From JBBQER01 sp052148155 (GTDB lineage Bacteria > Actinomycetota > Acidimicrobiia > IMCC26256 > PALSA-610), in contig JBKQIY010000201.1 in NCBI GenBank assembly GCA_052148155.1, forward strand, positions 22,090 through 86,089: 64,000 nt of DNA, written 5' to 3'. Position numbers and translations under genes: made by a program. Below the pieces are notes generated by a model. That model was not told the origin of the DNA and made no database searches. It saw nothing but the letters and a program-made list of their open reading frames with translations. Below are positions 9,730 to 18,375 of the stretch, piece after piece; the stretch's first letter is position 1, and every line of letters starts with the position of its first letter.

Positions 9730-10136
9730 TCAACGAACGGTAATGATGCCGTGCATGACTGCGTACCCGCGCACCATGCAGTAGTAGGGGTAGGTGCCCG
9801 CGTCATGGAACGTGAACGCGAACGTCTTGCCTGGGTTTATCGTCGGAGTATCGAACTTCGGGTCCTTGCCGGTCCCGCCTGAGACACCGCACGCGCCGAC
9901 CGTGCACCGCGAGACCGTGTGCGGCGCCTGGGTCGTGTTCTTCCACACCACTTTCGTCGACGGCTCAACCGTCAAAGTGGCGGCTTTGTAGCAGCACTCG
10001 CTGTTCCTGGACACTTTGAGGCAGAGATCGTCACGGTCTGCGGCGCCGGGGCGCTCCCGGCCGCGACCGCGATCACGCCGAGAGCGGCCGTAGCCCCTAA
10101 CGCCACCATCCCCACTGCAATCAGCGAACGTCGCAT
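9730..10136 (-). pseudogene. Frameshifted secreted cupredoxin (plastocyanin-like)
   Basis: A cupredoxin split over two reading frames. The ATG at 10136, behind a GGAGG site, opens a signal peptide (MRRSLIAVGMVALG...) and the first strand APAPQTVTIS, but that frame stops at 9972. The rest of the fold continues in another frame: AATLTVEPSTKVVWKN, then APHTV with the first copper His, then the C-terminal YPYYC loop. In that loop the usual CxxH reads CMVR, so the second His ligand is Arg (codon CGC, one transition from CAC). Frameshift plus lost ligand point to a pseudogene, although a sequencing error could explain the frame break alone. Confidence 0.7.
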
Positions 10137-10426
10137 GTCATGCCTCCAGAACGAACGACTGTCAGAACCAACACGACTACGGCCCACCGAAGCACCTGGT
10201 TCACCCTGATCAGTACCCGTCCGGCCTTCGACGGCCACGTCGTGGTCATCGGTCCTTGCATCGCCACCGTGGCCTGACGAGCCGGTTGGTGGACGCTCAA
10301 AAGTCCGGACCCCTCATGTCCTCTGGTGAGAACCGCAATCAGGGGAGCGGCTGGATTGCACCGAAACCTGGCCGATTGAAGGTACGTGCGCATGAGCGCG
10401 TGTCGCCGTAAATGGGGTGTGACGAG

Positions 10427-10729
10427 ATGAACGCAGCAGTCGAGCAAGGAATACTGCGTCTTACCGGGGAACTCGACGTCGACGAGCGCCGCGAGTTCAC
10501 GACCCAAACCCAATCGGCCATCGAACATGGCGACCCGGTCGTGCGGCTGAACTGTTCCACCGTCGACGTCAGCGCGCCAGTCAACGACGGTGTCGTCGGA
10601 ATGCTCGTCAGCCTGACACGCACCGCACAGCATCGGGGGGCACGCATCGAGTTAGTCCGCGCGCCGAAACGGATGCGAGCACAGCTCGAAGCGGTAGGCG
10701 TCGCGCACTTGTTCGAGTGGCGAGGTTGA
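10427..10729 (+). CDS. STAS-domain protein (anti-sigma factor antagonist-like)
   Basis: A 100-residue protein consisting of one STAS domain: GILRLTGELDVDERREF at the start, the central strand VVRLNCSTVDVSAPVNDG, and the C-terminal ELVRAPKRMRAQLEAVG helix. Classical SpoIIAA-type antagonists are switched by phosphorylation of Ser in a DSSG motif. Here the equivalent DVSAPVNDG is degenerate, so partner switching may work differently. ATG at 10427 is preferred over in-frame ATG at 10412 because GGGGTG lies eight bases upstream of it. No anti-sigma kinase is adjacent. Confidence 0.75.
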   Translation: MNAAVEQGILRLTGELDVDERREFTTQTQSAIEHGDPVVRLNCSTVDVSAPVNDGVVGMLVSLTRTAQHRGARIELVRAPKRMRAQLEAVGVAHLFEWRG

Positions 10730-11732
10730 GGATCAACCAGCGGTGTGTGGGTGCCGGAAACGTGTTCGGACACTCGGGCATCGTTGACGTCGGCGCCGGC
10801 GCCGGCGGTGACACCAAAGAGGTCGCGACAACGAATATGTGCCTGCGCCGACGAAGCCACCAGAACGTTCGTCAAGGACAAACAGGCCCGACGGCACTCA
10901 CTTTCGCCGAGTGCGCTCTCGCGTGAACCGACCTGAGAGTCTCGAACGACGGAGTCGTCGCGGGCGCCTCTTCCGATTCGCTCCGGTGCAACGCCGGGCG
11001 GCGTTGGTCCATCGAACTCAATCGACGCCCACGGTTCGGCGCGCCACAGGTCAGTCCTCTACGCGTTCGGCCGTAGGTTCATTCGAGCTGCAATCACCTC
11101 GGCCAACTCGTCCAGTTCCTACCCTGTCGCGACCCAATCGACGTTCGTCGCTACGAGCAAACACGCAATCGACCCGTCCTAGATCTTCCTGGCCGGGCGT
11201 TGAGGTTGACGCCGAGCTCGTCGTAGAGGGCTCGCTTGTCGTTGGGACCGCTTGGGCGAGCGTGGCGACAATGTCGTGAAGATCCATCGTGCGACACCTG
11301 CGGCGCTCGAGTCGGGTTCGAGTCGATGGAGCCGCTGACGGATCGCGGACCTTTCGATGAGTCGGGACGCGGGCCGGCGTCTGCGCGGCCAGGTGGCCGT
11401 ACCGTGGTCGTCCTCCGAGAAGCGCCCCTCGATCGCGGCCTGTGCGGCCTGTGCGGCCTATGCGGCCATCGCGGTTCGCGATGCGGGTCTTGATCCGGGT
11501 GCGTTCGCCCTTGCTCGTCCCGCCCTACAGGCTCATGACATATCCCGGGCGTCTGAGCTGGGATCGACAGCACTGGCGACTTCGGGCACCCACAGCTCGA
11601 CCTCGTGGACAACGCCAGGGAACATCAGCCCGAACTGGTTGCGGTAGAACGCCCGCTGCGGTTCGCCGCGACGCCCGCGAGGCGACACGGCAACGATACG
11701 GGGCGCCTGGTCGCCACATCAGGGCTGGCGCA
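10730..11732. other. Intergenic region with a recombinase remnant
   Basis: About 1 kb without an intact gene. The only recognisable piece is a short frameshifted fragment on the minus strand at 11183-11287, listed separately. The rest shows no domain or signal peptide on either strand. Confidence 0.35.
11183..11287 (-). pseudogene. Possible C-terminal remnant of a large serine recombinase
   Basis: Two overlapping minus-strand frames join into DLHDIVATLAQAVP followed by NDKRALYDELGVNL and NARPGR if one base is restored near 11245. This resembles the C-terminal tail of actinobacterial site-specific serine recombinases, in which a segment such as DKAELYxxLGVxLTYxPG is common. No catalytic resolvase domain is recognisable upstream. 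It is a weak trace of a former mobile element in a zone with several other broken genes. Confidence 0.35.
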
Positions 11733-11768
11733 GCGCGCGGCCCCGGAACCAAGTCCGGGGCCGCGCGC
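11733..11768 (-). terminator. Strong GC hairpin after the small secreted-protein gene
   Basis: Perfect 15-bp stem, arms GCGCGCGGCCCCGGA and TCCGGGGCCGCGCGC, with a 6-nt loop. It begins 24 nt beyond the stop codon of the minus-strand gene at 11793-12278. No U-run follows, which is usual for high-GC terminators. Confidence 0.65.
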
Positions 11769-11792
11769 GCGTTCAGCCGTAAACGAAGGCGA

Positions 11793-12278
11793 TCAGATCG
11801 TGACCTTGGTACCCGGTTCGAGGTAGGTCGCGTCGGCCTGCGTCACGCAAAGGTCCTCGGAGAACGTCGTGCCCTTCAGGGACACGGCCTTGCCGGTACC
11901 GGAGGTGACCGACCCGGTGCTGACGATCAGGCTGTCCTTCACCGACTTGCCCTTGACTGTCTCGCTCTTGCAGGTGTTTTTCGCCGGACCGCCCTTTTCC
12001 GCCACTTTGAACGGGCCGTTCGTGCCGCCCTTTGTGTTCCACGTCACCGTGGTCGTGATGCCGCTGAGGTTCTTGAAGTTCGACACCGATGTCGCGCCGG
12101 TGGCTGGCCCGTGCGTACAGCCCGACAGCACGCTCGTCGCCTTACCGGTCTTGAGATTGGAGGTATTGACCGCTTTTGTGCAGGATGCTGGCGTCGCCGC
12201 CCCGGCCGTCCCCGCAGTCAGAACCGCCATCGGAGCCATCAACGCGACGGCCATCCCAAATACCCAAGCCTTCTTCAT
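11793..12278 (-). CDS. Small secreted Cys-containing protein, hypothetical
   Basis: A 161-residue exported protein with a clear signal peptide (MKKAWVFGMAVALMAP through TAGAA, cleavage near residue 28). The mature part is rich in Thr, Ser, Gly and Lys and has four Cys in two widely spaced pairs. It ends in a hydrophilic beta-like segment (TYLEPGTKVTI). The ATG at 12278 has a GAGGGG site upstream on the coding strand. I recognise no catalytic motif. A strong hairpin lies just downstream, so it is probably a single-gene transcript. Likely an extracellular structural or binding protein. Confidence 0.75.
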   Translation of the reverse strand: MKKAWVFGMAVALMAPMAVLTAGTAGAATPASCTKAVNTSNLKTGKATSVLSGCTHGPATGATSVSNFKNLSGITTTVTWNTKGGTNGPFKVAEKGGPAKNTCKSETVKGKSVKDSLIVSTGSVTSGTGKAVSLKGTTFSEDLCVTQADATYLEPGTKVTI

Positions 12279-12550
12279 GCAGACCCCTCTCATCGGTCGA
12301 AGCCGATCCGCGGTTCCCGGGTTGGCTCGACGTTTCCGATGCCCGGCCCGAACAGCCGCGCTTGACCCAGCCCACACGGCTGCCTCACCCCTGTCATCGT
12401 CCAAGCCAGCAAAAGGAAACGCGGCAATCTCTCCGCCGAGGTCGTCAACGACGATTCCTGCGATCGCTTGGTGACTAGGACACGCTGCTGCCGAGCGCTT
12501 CCGCTTGATCGGCCCAGCCGGCACCGGGTGACACCGAGGTTGGCGGTGGG

Positions 12551-12940
12551 GTGTGGCGTACGCTCGACGGTACGATCCCGAAGGTGGCGCGGTGTGTGAT
12601 CCGCGGTGGCCTGCGGGGCTACGAGCGGCTCAAACTCCTCGCACGCGATCGGCAGCCCGACGCGTCAGCGCTGCTCGTACGAGTCGGATTCAGTCCGGGC
12701 ATGCGCTGTGTCGACCTTGGATGCGGTGGCGGCGAGGTCAGCTTCGAACTCGCGCGGTTGGGCGGCCCCGATTGCATCGTGGTCGGCATCGATATAGACG
12801 ACACGAAGTTTGCCCTCGAAAAAGGGTGGGGTCTCCACGCGAATGATCTCGATGACCGCTACGACCCGGTCGTCGTTACCCACCAGCGCCTGACGTCGCC
12901 GACCACCACGACCGCTTCACCTGCATCGACACAGTCGTGA
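12551..12940 (+). pseudogene. Truncated class I SAM-dependent methyltransferase
   Basis: The 129-codon frame has the N-terminal half of a Rossmann methyltransferase. It shows motif I VDLGCGGGEVSFELARLGG near residues 55-73 and the acidic strand VVGIDID that binds the SAM ribose. After about residue 95 the family's remaining strands (post-motif II to IV and the C-terminal beta-hairpin) are missing, and the frame runs into low-complexity sequence (SPTTTTASPASTQS). It is about half the usual length. I read it as a decayed gene in which an internal deletion and frame change removed the C-terminal half. Confidence 0.6.
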
Positions 12941-13416
12941 TGCAAACGCCCTGTAGTAGCGACCTTCGTGTGAGCGAGCACCAACGAGGTCAAGCATCGT
13001 CGCATCGGTCTGGGATCACCGAAAGAAAACGCGCGCAGCCAGCGGCCGCTCGCCAGATCTACGACACTCTGCCGCGCCTCAAGTGTTCGGAAACCTCGAC
13101 TGGCTTTCGTCCGGCGCACACGCCGTGTCCCACCTTCCCGGCAGGTCGTTCGGAAACAGTGGGTGGCCGACAAATACGGGATGCACGTTTCTGGTCTGCT
13201 GGGCCGCCCAGCGGCGAGCGCGCCAAGGTCGTCGGTACGCGGTCGGCATTCGAGTCGGCGCGTCTGGGGCCGGTCGGATGCGGCGCTGGCGGGGTGCCAC
13301 GGCCTGCGTTAGTCATTCGAGCCGAGCAGTGGGGGAGCTAGCCGGATTGACGTCCGGCAGGGTTGTGCGCGTGGCGCATTTGGTTCGGGCTCGGCGGGAG
13401 CGGCTGGAATGGGCGG
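12941..13416. other. Intergenic region, nothing recognised
   Basis: Open frames on both strands show no domain similarity. It probably holds the promoter of the potassium-channel gene and remnants of the methyltransferase 3' part. Confidence 0.35.
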
Positions 13417-14385
13417 ATGCTGTTTGTTTTGACGTTCCTTCAGGGTGTGCGACGCCATCAGATCTATGTGCTGTTGGCTATGGCTGTCGGCGCGATCGTT
13501 GGTGGCGGGGTGGCGTTCGGAGTCGTCGAACATGTCGGCGTCGGTACCGGCTTGTACTGGGCGGTCGTGACCGCGACCACGGTGGGTTACGGCGACGTGA
13601 CACCACACAACACACCCGGACGGGTCATCGCGGTCATCGAGATGCTCACCGCGATCCCACTGTTCGCCGGGGCGTTCGCGACCGTGACGGCGACGATCAC
13701 GTCACTTCGACTCAAGACGATCCTGCTCGGACTCGAACACCGACTGTTGCCTGATCAGGCCTACGTCGCGATCTACGGGAATCACACCATCGTCCCGTCC
13801 GTCGCGCGGGAACTGTCAACTGGCGGTCTGCACGTCCTTGTCGTCGCCGACAACGCCGACCAAGACGAACTCCCCAAAGGCATCCACATCATTTCGGGAG
13901 ATCCGACGTCTGAAGAGGTCGTGACACGGTCCCTGGAAGGCCATGCGCTCCGGGCGCTTGTCGCAATGACCGACGAGGGCGACACACTGGTCACCGCAGT
14001 TTTGTTACGTCACCTCGCACCGACGCTTCCGATTACTGCGGTCGCGAACTCCGCCCACGTCGCGCGAGCCATGGGCGACCTCGGAGTCGACCAGGCGGTG
14101 TCTGCGGAGGAGCTCGTCGGCCACGTGATCGCAAAAAGCCTCTTCGCTCCCCACGCGGCTGCCTTGATGCGCAACATGGTCAACTCCGACCGCTACCAAC
14201 TCAGCGAGATCGACCTCCCAAGCAACCTCTCCGGTCTGCGGCTCAGCCAAGCGCGACGCGACCGTCAAGAACTCGTCCTCGCCGTCGTGCACGGCGACCA
14301 AGTCATGATGGGTGTCAACAACGACCCCACGCTCCAGCCCGGCGACCAACTCCTCGTCCTACGCCCAACCACCCAGACACGTTGA
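13417..14385 (+). CDS. Two-TM potassium channel with RCK (TrkA-N/TrkA-C) domains
   Basis: A 322-residue inner-membrane channel. Helix 1 is at about residues 17-38, the pore filter TTVGYGD at 54-60 and helix 2 at about 71-95. A cytoplasmic RCK/TrkA-N domain starts at AYVAIYGNHTIVPS (115-128), and a TrkA-C domain occupies about 240-315. It resembles MthK-type ligand-gated K+ channels. In the RCK domain the nucleotide-binding GxGxxG loop reads YGNHTIVPS and is degenerate, so gating may not use NAD or similar nucleotides. The ATG at 13417 is chosen over an upstream in-frame TTG because it gives a short N-terminus before helix 1. No transporter partner is adjacent. Confidence 0.88.
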   Translation: MLFVLTFLQGVRRHQIYVLLAMAVGAIVGGGVAFGVVEHVGVGTGLYWAVVTATTVGYGDVTPHNTPGRVIAVIEMLTAIPLFAGAFATVTATITSLRLKTILLGLEHRLLPDQAYVAIYGNHTIVPSVARELSTGGLHVLVVADNADQDELPKGIHIISGDPTSEEVVTRSLEGHALRALVAMTDEGDTLVTAVLLRHLAPTLPITAVANSAHVARAMGDLGVDQAVSAEELVGHVIAKSLFAPHAAALMRNMVNSDRYQLSEIDLPSNLSGLRLSQARRDRQELVLAVVHGDQVMMGVNNDPTLQPGDQLLVLRPTTQTR

Positions 14386-14613
14386 CGGACGGTCACCTCG
14401 GCCGCTGGTGCTCTCTTCGTGATGGCCGAGACACTCGCGCCTGTCGACCCATCAACTCGAGCCATCCCTGAATCCGACGTCATCGCGTTGCGGTCCCGGC
14501 GTACTGGGCCACCATCGGAGCCGGACTTGGTGGCTCGCGTTTGAAGCACTTGGTCCGACTCGAAGGCAACGGTTGGTTCTGTCTCAAGGGCCGAGTGGCT
14601 TGACGGTGTCCTG

Positions 14614-14922
14614 CTACGAAGCGTCCGGACCGTCCCAATCGTGCTGCACGATGATGCGCTGCCCGATGGTCTTGCTTGCGTGATCACGGACATAAGCCTG
14701 ATGAAGTGGATGGACGACGTAGCGGCGGGCGGCCGCGAAGTCGGCGAAGTCCGCCACCACCACGAAGTCGAAGTTGTCACCGAAGTGACCAGCATCGTCG
14801 CCGCAGGTCATGGCGAGCAGTTCGGGTATCGCTCGAAGTGCATCGAGCGCGTCCCGAAATGCCTGCTTTGCCGCGGGTGAAACTCCTTCAGCCCACTAAT
14901 ACACAACAACCTGGCGAAACAT
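14614..14922 (-). pseudogene. Dabb (stress-responsive A/B-barrel) gene interrupted by an in-frame amber codon
   Basis: From ATG at 14922, behind a strong GGGAGG site, the frame reads MFRQVVVY, then TAG at 14896-14898, then WAEGVSPAAKQAFRDALDAL and on to a normal end at 14614. Without the TAG it is a complete Dabb-domain protein of 102 codons: first strand with VVVY, helix, NFDFVVVADFADFAAA and VVHPLHQAYV, all family hallmarks. Dabb proteins are small dimeric ferredoxin-like barrels, some acting as cyclases or monooxygenases. Everything but codon 9 is intact, so the mutation is recent, a sequence error, or a recoded site. A hairpin covers its ribosome-binding site. Confidence 0.75.
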
Positions 14923-14929
14923 CGTTGCA

Positions 14930-14949
14930 CCTCCCTCCACCGAGGGAGG
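14930..14949 (-). promoter_or_regulatory. Hairpin that sequesters the Dabb ribosome-binding site
   Basis: On the minus strand CCTCCCTC and GAGGGAGG form a perfect 8-bp stem with a 4-nt loop. The 3' arm is the Shine-Dalgarno sequence, 7 nt from the ATG of the Dabb frame at 14922. A folded mRNA would hide the ribosome-binding site, so this could be a translational control element. Confidence 0.5.
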
Positions 14950-15287
14950 GTAGATGCGGCGGGTCCGCGCTTGGCGACGCAACCAGTGGATGGCGTTCGC
15001 GGGGGTAGTTGTCCGCAAGGGCGACCCGGCCAAGACTTCGGTTGGGGCCACAGCGTGGAGCACGACAACATCGAACTGTTCGAGGACAGGAAACTCACTG
15101 AGCCAGTTCCTTCGGTGGCGAGACCGTCACCGAAGAGGCAGCCGGTCGGAACTCGCTCGTTCGAATGAGCTCCGTTCCCGCACGCCCATCTCGAGGACAA
15201 CCTTCGTCTGCAGTGTGCTGTCGGCGTCACCCGGCGCCGGAGGGCAGGTATTGCCGTTCGTCGCGTTCATCGACTATCGAGTGGTCA
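14950..15287. other. Intergenic region, nothing recognised
   Basis: About 340 nt between the broken Dabb gene and the broken RibD/DHFR-like gene. No ORF with a recognisable domain; it likely contains the promoters of these divergent remnants. Confidence 0.3.
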
Positions 15288-15470
15288 ATGAAGTTGACTT
15301 ACTCGGCTATCGCGTCGCTCGACGGCTACATCGAAGACCGGACGGGAGCCATCGATTGGGGCGCCCCGATGAGGAGGTGCACGCCGTCATCAACGACGTC
15401 GAGTGCCGATACCGCGGACACGACGAGACCCTTCGCTGCGCGCTGTCCCCGACCCGCACCGCAATGCAGC
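15288..15470 (+). pseudogene. Frameshifted remnant of a RibD C-terminal/DHFR-like reductase
   Basis: ATG at 15288 starts MKLTYSAIASLDGYIEDRTG and AIDWGAP, the typical N-terminus of the RibD-C/dihydrofolate-reductase-like family. The frame is then lost. Restoring one base near 15367 continues it as DEEVHAVINDVE, the next conserved segment, after which similarity fades. The rest of the family's roughly 180 residues is missing. It lies just upstream of the FtsX permease gene and is another broken gene of the 9.7-15.6 kb zone. Confidence 0.55.
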
Positions 15471-15689
15471 GCAGTTGTTCGCACGCAGACGTTGGCAAGA
15501 ACCTCTGGACGAGCGGAACGACCGGTCTGAGGTTGGGGGCTACCACCCCTGAGATTGGGGTGCTGGTCCACCTTGTCGAGGACGGTCGTCCCGGGGTCGA
15601 ATAGGGACGTGGTCGGGGAGAAGCTGTGTTGCGGTGCGACTGGACCGCATCGGCCGCGCGCGTGATCGATCCGCACGTGGACGGCTGAC

Positions 15690-18077
15690 GTGCGCGCCGT
15701 GTGGAGCTTGGCCGGGCGAGAGATCCGGCGTCGTTGGCGCACTGTCGTCGCGCTGGTGTTGTTGGTTGGCGCGGTAGGCGCGATCGTGCTCGCGACGGCT
15801 GCTGGTGCGCGCCGTACCAGCACTGCGCTAGCTCGGTTTAACTCGTCGAGCCGTGCCGCGACCGTCCAGCTGCAGGTCCCGACAGTCACCGCTGCGCAGT
15901 TACGCGCGTTCGGGCGGATACCGGAGGTCGCCAGTTTCGGGCTCGCGAGCGGGATCTATGTGCTCGACCCGAAGGCACCGAATCTGACGATCGTTGCCGA
16001 ACCGAACACGCAGGTCGGCACGGTGGTCGATCGTGCGCGGGTGATCGCCGGACGTGCCGCGAGCCCGGCGGCGGTCGATGAGGTCGCGATCGACGAGAGC
16101 GTCGCGGCGCAGATACACCTCGGGATCGGCGATCATCTCGATGTCGCTTCGTTCACGCCCAAACAGATCGCGGTCGCGTTGCGGGGCGGCAATCTTGGTG
16201 CTCCGGCGGGACCGCGTGTTTCGCTGCGGATCGTTGGGCTGGTCCGACGGCCGTTCGATCTGGGCCGTCGGGGTGCGACGGGCGGGATCACGATCCTGAC
16301 ACCGGCGTTCTACCGCGCCTACTCAGGCCGCATGGGCGGTTTCCCCGGGTGGACCATCCGGGCCCGTACCCGCAACGGCCTTCCTGACATTCCCCAGATC
16401 AAAGCGGCGGCGTTACGGATCTTCGGACCGTCGCCCAACTTGTCAGTGACGAACCCGGCGACAGAGGCTGGTGGCGCGCAAGACGCGATCGATGTGCTCA
16501 CGATCGCGTTGTGGATCCTCGCCGGCGTTGTCGCCGTGGCAGGCGCGGTGGCGATCGGGATCGTGTTGACCCGCGAGATCGCGCTGCCGAGTTTCGATCA
16601 GGAAACGTTACGTGCGCTAGGTATGACCCGTTTCCAGCGTCGGGCGATCAGCGCACCCCGAGCGTTCCTCGTCGGGCTTGGTGGGGCGCTGGTCGCGGTC
16701 GTCGCGGCCGCGGCCGCGTCGGGGTTGTTCCCGATCGGTATCGCTCGGATCGCCGAACCTGATCCGGGCGTGCGTCTCGACTGGCCAGTCCTTGCTCTCG
16801 GATTCGTCGCGCTCGCCGTGGCGGTCCTCGTGATCGCGTTCGTCGCGACCTTTCGCAACGCCCAGGCCGCTGCCGTTGACGCGGACGCGCCGATCAGTCG
16901 ACGTACCTCAACTATCGCGGCACAGGCCGGCCTGCCGCCAACGGCCACGAACGGGCTCCGCATGGCACTCGAACGGGGACGCGGACGCACCGCGGTCCCG
17001 GTCCGATCCGCGTTCGTCGGCGCGGTGCTGGGTGTCTTCGGCGTCACTGCAGTGTTCGTGTTCGCGTCCAGCCTCAACCACCTCGTCACGACCCCGCGCT
17101 TATACGGATGGACCTGGAACTTCTCGGCGCCCGACAACACCTCCGCGTCGCCGAACTCGTGTATCCGCTCCGACTACGGCCTGCTCAAAGAGCCAGGCGT
17201 TGGTGCCCTTGTCTCCGTATGTGAGGAAACGGACAACATCGAACTTGACGGACATGAAACGACCGGCTGGAGCTTCACCTCGCTACGCGGCACGATCGAA
17301 CCGGAAATCATCGCCGGCCGAGCGCCCGCCACCCCGCTCGAAGTTGCGCTCGGATCAACAACCCTGCGAACCCTCGGCAAACACATCGGCGACACCGTCC
17401 AAGCCTCCGGCCCCCACACCAAACACGAGTACCTCATCGTCGGACAAGCTGTGTTCCCTGCGATCGGCCAAATACAGCCCCTCGCTGACGGCGCCGCGTT
17501 CACCGGCTCGGGTTTCGCACCTTTGTTCGATCCGAACAATTTCAGCCGCTACCTCCTCGGCGACTTCACCCCAAATGCCAACCGGGCCGCCGTCGAACAC
17601 TGGATCGCAACCAACCCCGACCTCAGCCCAGCCAGCGTGCCGTCACTCCCAGTCGAAATCGACCGTATCCACCAAATCGACTGGCTCCCCACCACCCTCG
17701 CCATCCTTCTCGCCGCCCTCGCGCTCATCGCGGTCGGTCACGCCGTCATCACCTCGGTCCGTCGACGCCGCCGCGAACTCGCGCTCCTCAAAACCCTCGG
17801 TTTCAAACGCCGACAAGTCCGCATCACTATCGCCTGGCAAGCCACCACCCTCGCCGCTATCGGACTCCTCATCGGACTTCCAACCGGACTCGTCGCCGGC
17901 CGACTCGCATGGCGACTCATCGCGAACAACCTCGGCGTTACGAACACCTCCACGACTCCGACGCTCGCGCTCGCCCTCGTCATCCCCGCCACCATCGCCC
18001 TCATCAACCTCGTCGCTTTCCTCCCTGCCCGCACCGCCGCACACACCCGACCGGCCCTCACCCTCAGATCAGAATGA
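15690..18077 (+). CDS. FtsX-type ABC transporter permease
   Basis: A 795-residue inner-membrane protein. It has one N-terminal helix (about 19-40) and a large extracytoplasmic MacB-like domain (about 45-265). Three helices form a first FtsX block (about 270-400), followed by a second extracellular domain and a second FtsX block (about 670-785). The cytoplasmic coupling-helix motif RRRRELALLKTLGFKRRQVR near 700-720 is typical. Such permeases pair with a LolD/MacB-type ATPase and act in lipoprotein or envelope export by mechanotransmission. No ATPase is encoded in this window, so the partner must be elsewhere. GTG at 15690 is the likely start. Confidence 0.85.
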   Translation: MRAVWSLAGREIRRRWRTVVALVLLVGAVGAIVLATAAGARRTSTALARFNSSSRAATVQLQVPTVTAAQLRAFGRIPEVASFGLASGIYVLDPKAPNLTIVAEPNTQVGTVVDRARVIAGRAASPAAVDEVAIDESVAAQIHLGIGDHLDVASFTPKQIAVALRGGNLGAPAGPRVSLRIVGLVRRPFDLGRRGATGGITILTPAFYRAYSGRMGGFPGWTIRARTRNGLPDIPQIKAAALRIFGPSPNLSVTNPATEAGGAQDAIDVLTIALWILAGVVAVAGAVAIGIVLTREIALPSFDQETLRALGMTRFQRRAISAPRAFLVGLGGALVAVVAAAAASGLFPIGIARIAEPDPGVRLDWPVLALGFVALAVAVLVIAFVATFRNAQAAAVDADAPISRRTSTIAAQAGLPPTATNGLRMALERGRGRTAVPVRSAFVGAVLGVFGVTAVFVFASSLNHLVTTPRLYGWTWNFSAPDNTSASPNSCIRSDYGLLKEPGVGALVSVCEETDNIELDGHETTGWSFTSLRGTIEPEIIAGRAPATPLEVALGSTTLRTLGKHIGDTVQASGPHTKHEYLIVGQAVFPAIGQIQPLADGAAFTGSGFAPLFDPNNFSRYLLGDFTPNANRAAVEHWIATNPDLSPASVPSLPVEIDRIHQIDWLPTTLAILLAALALIAVGHAVITSVRRRRRELALLKTLGFKRRQVRITIAWQATTLAAIGLLIGLPTGLVAGRLAWRLIANNLGVTNTSTTPTLALALVIPATIALINLVAFLPARTAAHTRPALTLRSE

Positions 18078-18310
18078 GCCGGCGCATGTCATCAGAGCGC
18101 TCCAGGACAAAGATCCCAGGACGACGCTCGCCGCGGTGAGCCGGCGATGCCCGTTTACGTCGGCAGCGAGACGGTCGCGATCGCAGTCGATCGCCGCTTC
18201 GCGAACCCCGCCACTTACCGGACCGGGCGTGTGCACCCCTCTTTAGGGGGCGTCGTTCGTGGAGCTGCGGTCGATCAGCACCGAACGTGCGCGAGCACGC
18301 AGTGCTGGAA

Positions 18311-18345
18311 AGTACTTGCCAGATAGGCAAGTACTACCGTAAGGT
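18311..18345 (+). promoter_or_regulatory. Promoter with perfect palindromic operator
   Basis: Arms AGTACTTGCC (18311-18320) and GGCAAGTACT (18326-18335) are perfectly complementary around AGATA. A -35-like TTGCCA at 18316 and a -10-like TAAGGT at 18340 are 18 nt apart, so the palindrome overlaps the -35 box and spacer, the classic place for a repressor. It lies 40 nt upstream of the membrane-protein/winged-helix gene pair. The most likely ligand is that winged-helix regulator, giving autoregulation. Confidence 0.65.
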
Positions 18346-18375
18346 TGGATGCGTGGCCTGTAAATCGATCTCGCA

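Noticed and set aside
11308..11330. GGGTTCGAGTCG resembling a tRNA T-arm
   Set aside because: No acceptor stem, D-arm or anticodon arm could be matched around it.
16876..18246. Long second frame within the FtsX gene
   Set aside because: Ser/Pro/Arg-rich out-of-frame shadow; the FtsX frame has clear domains and membrane helices.
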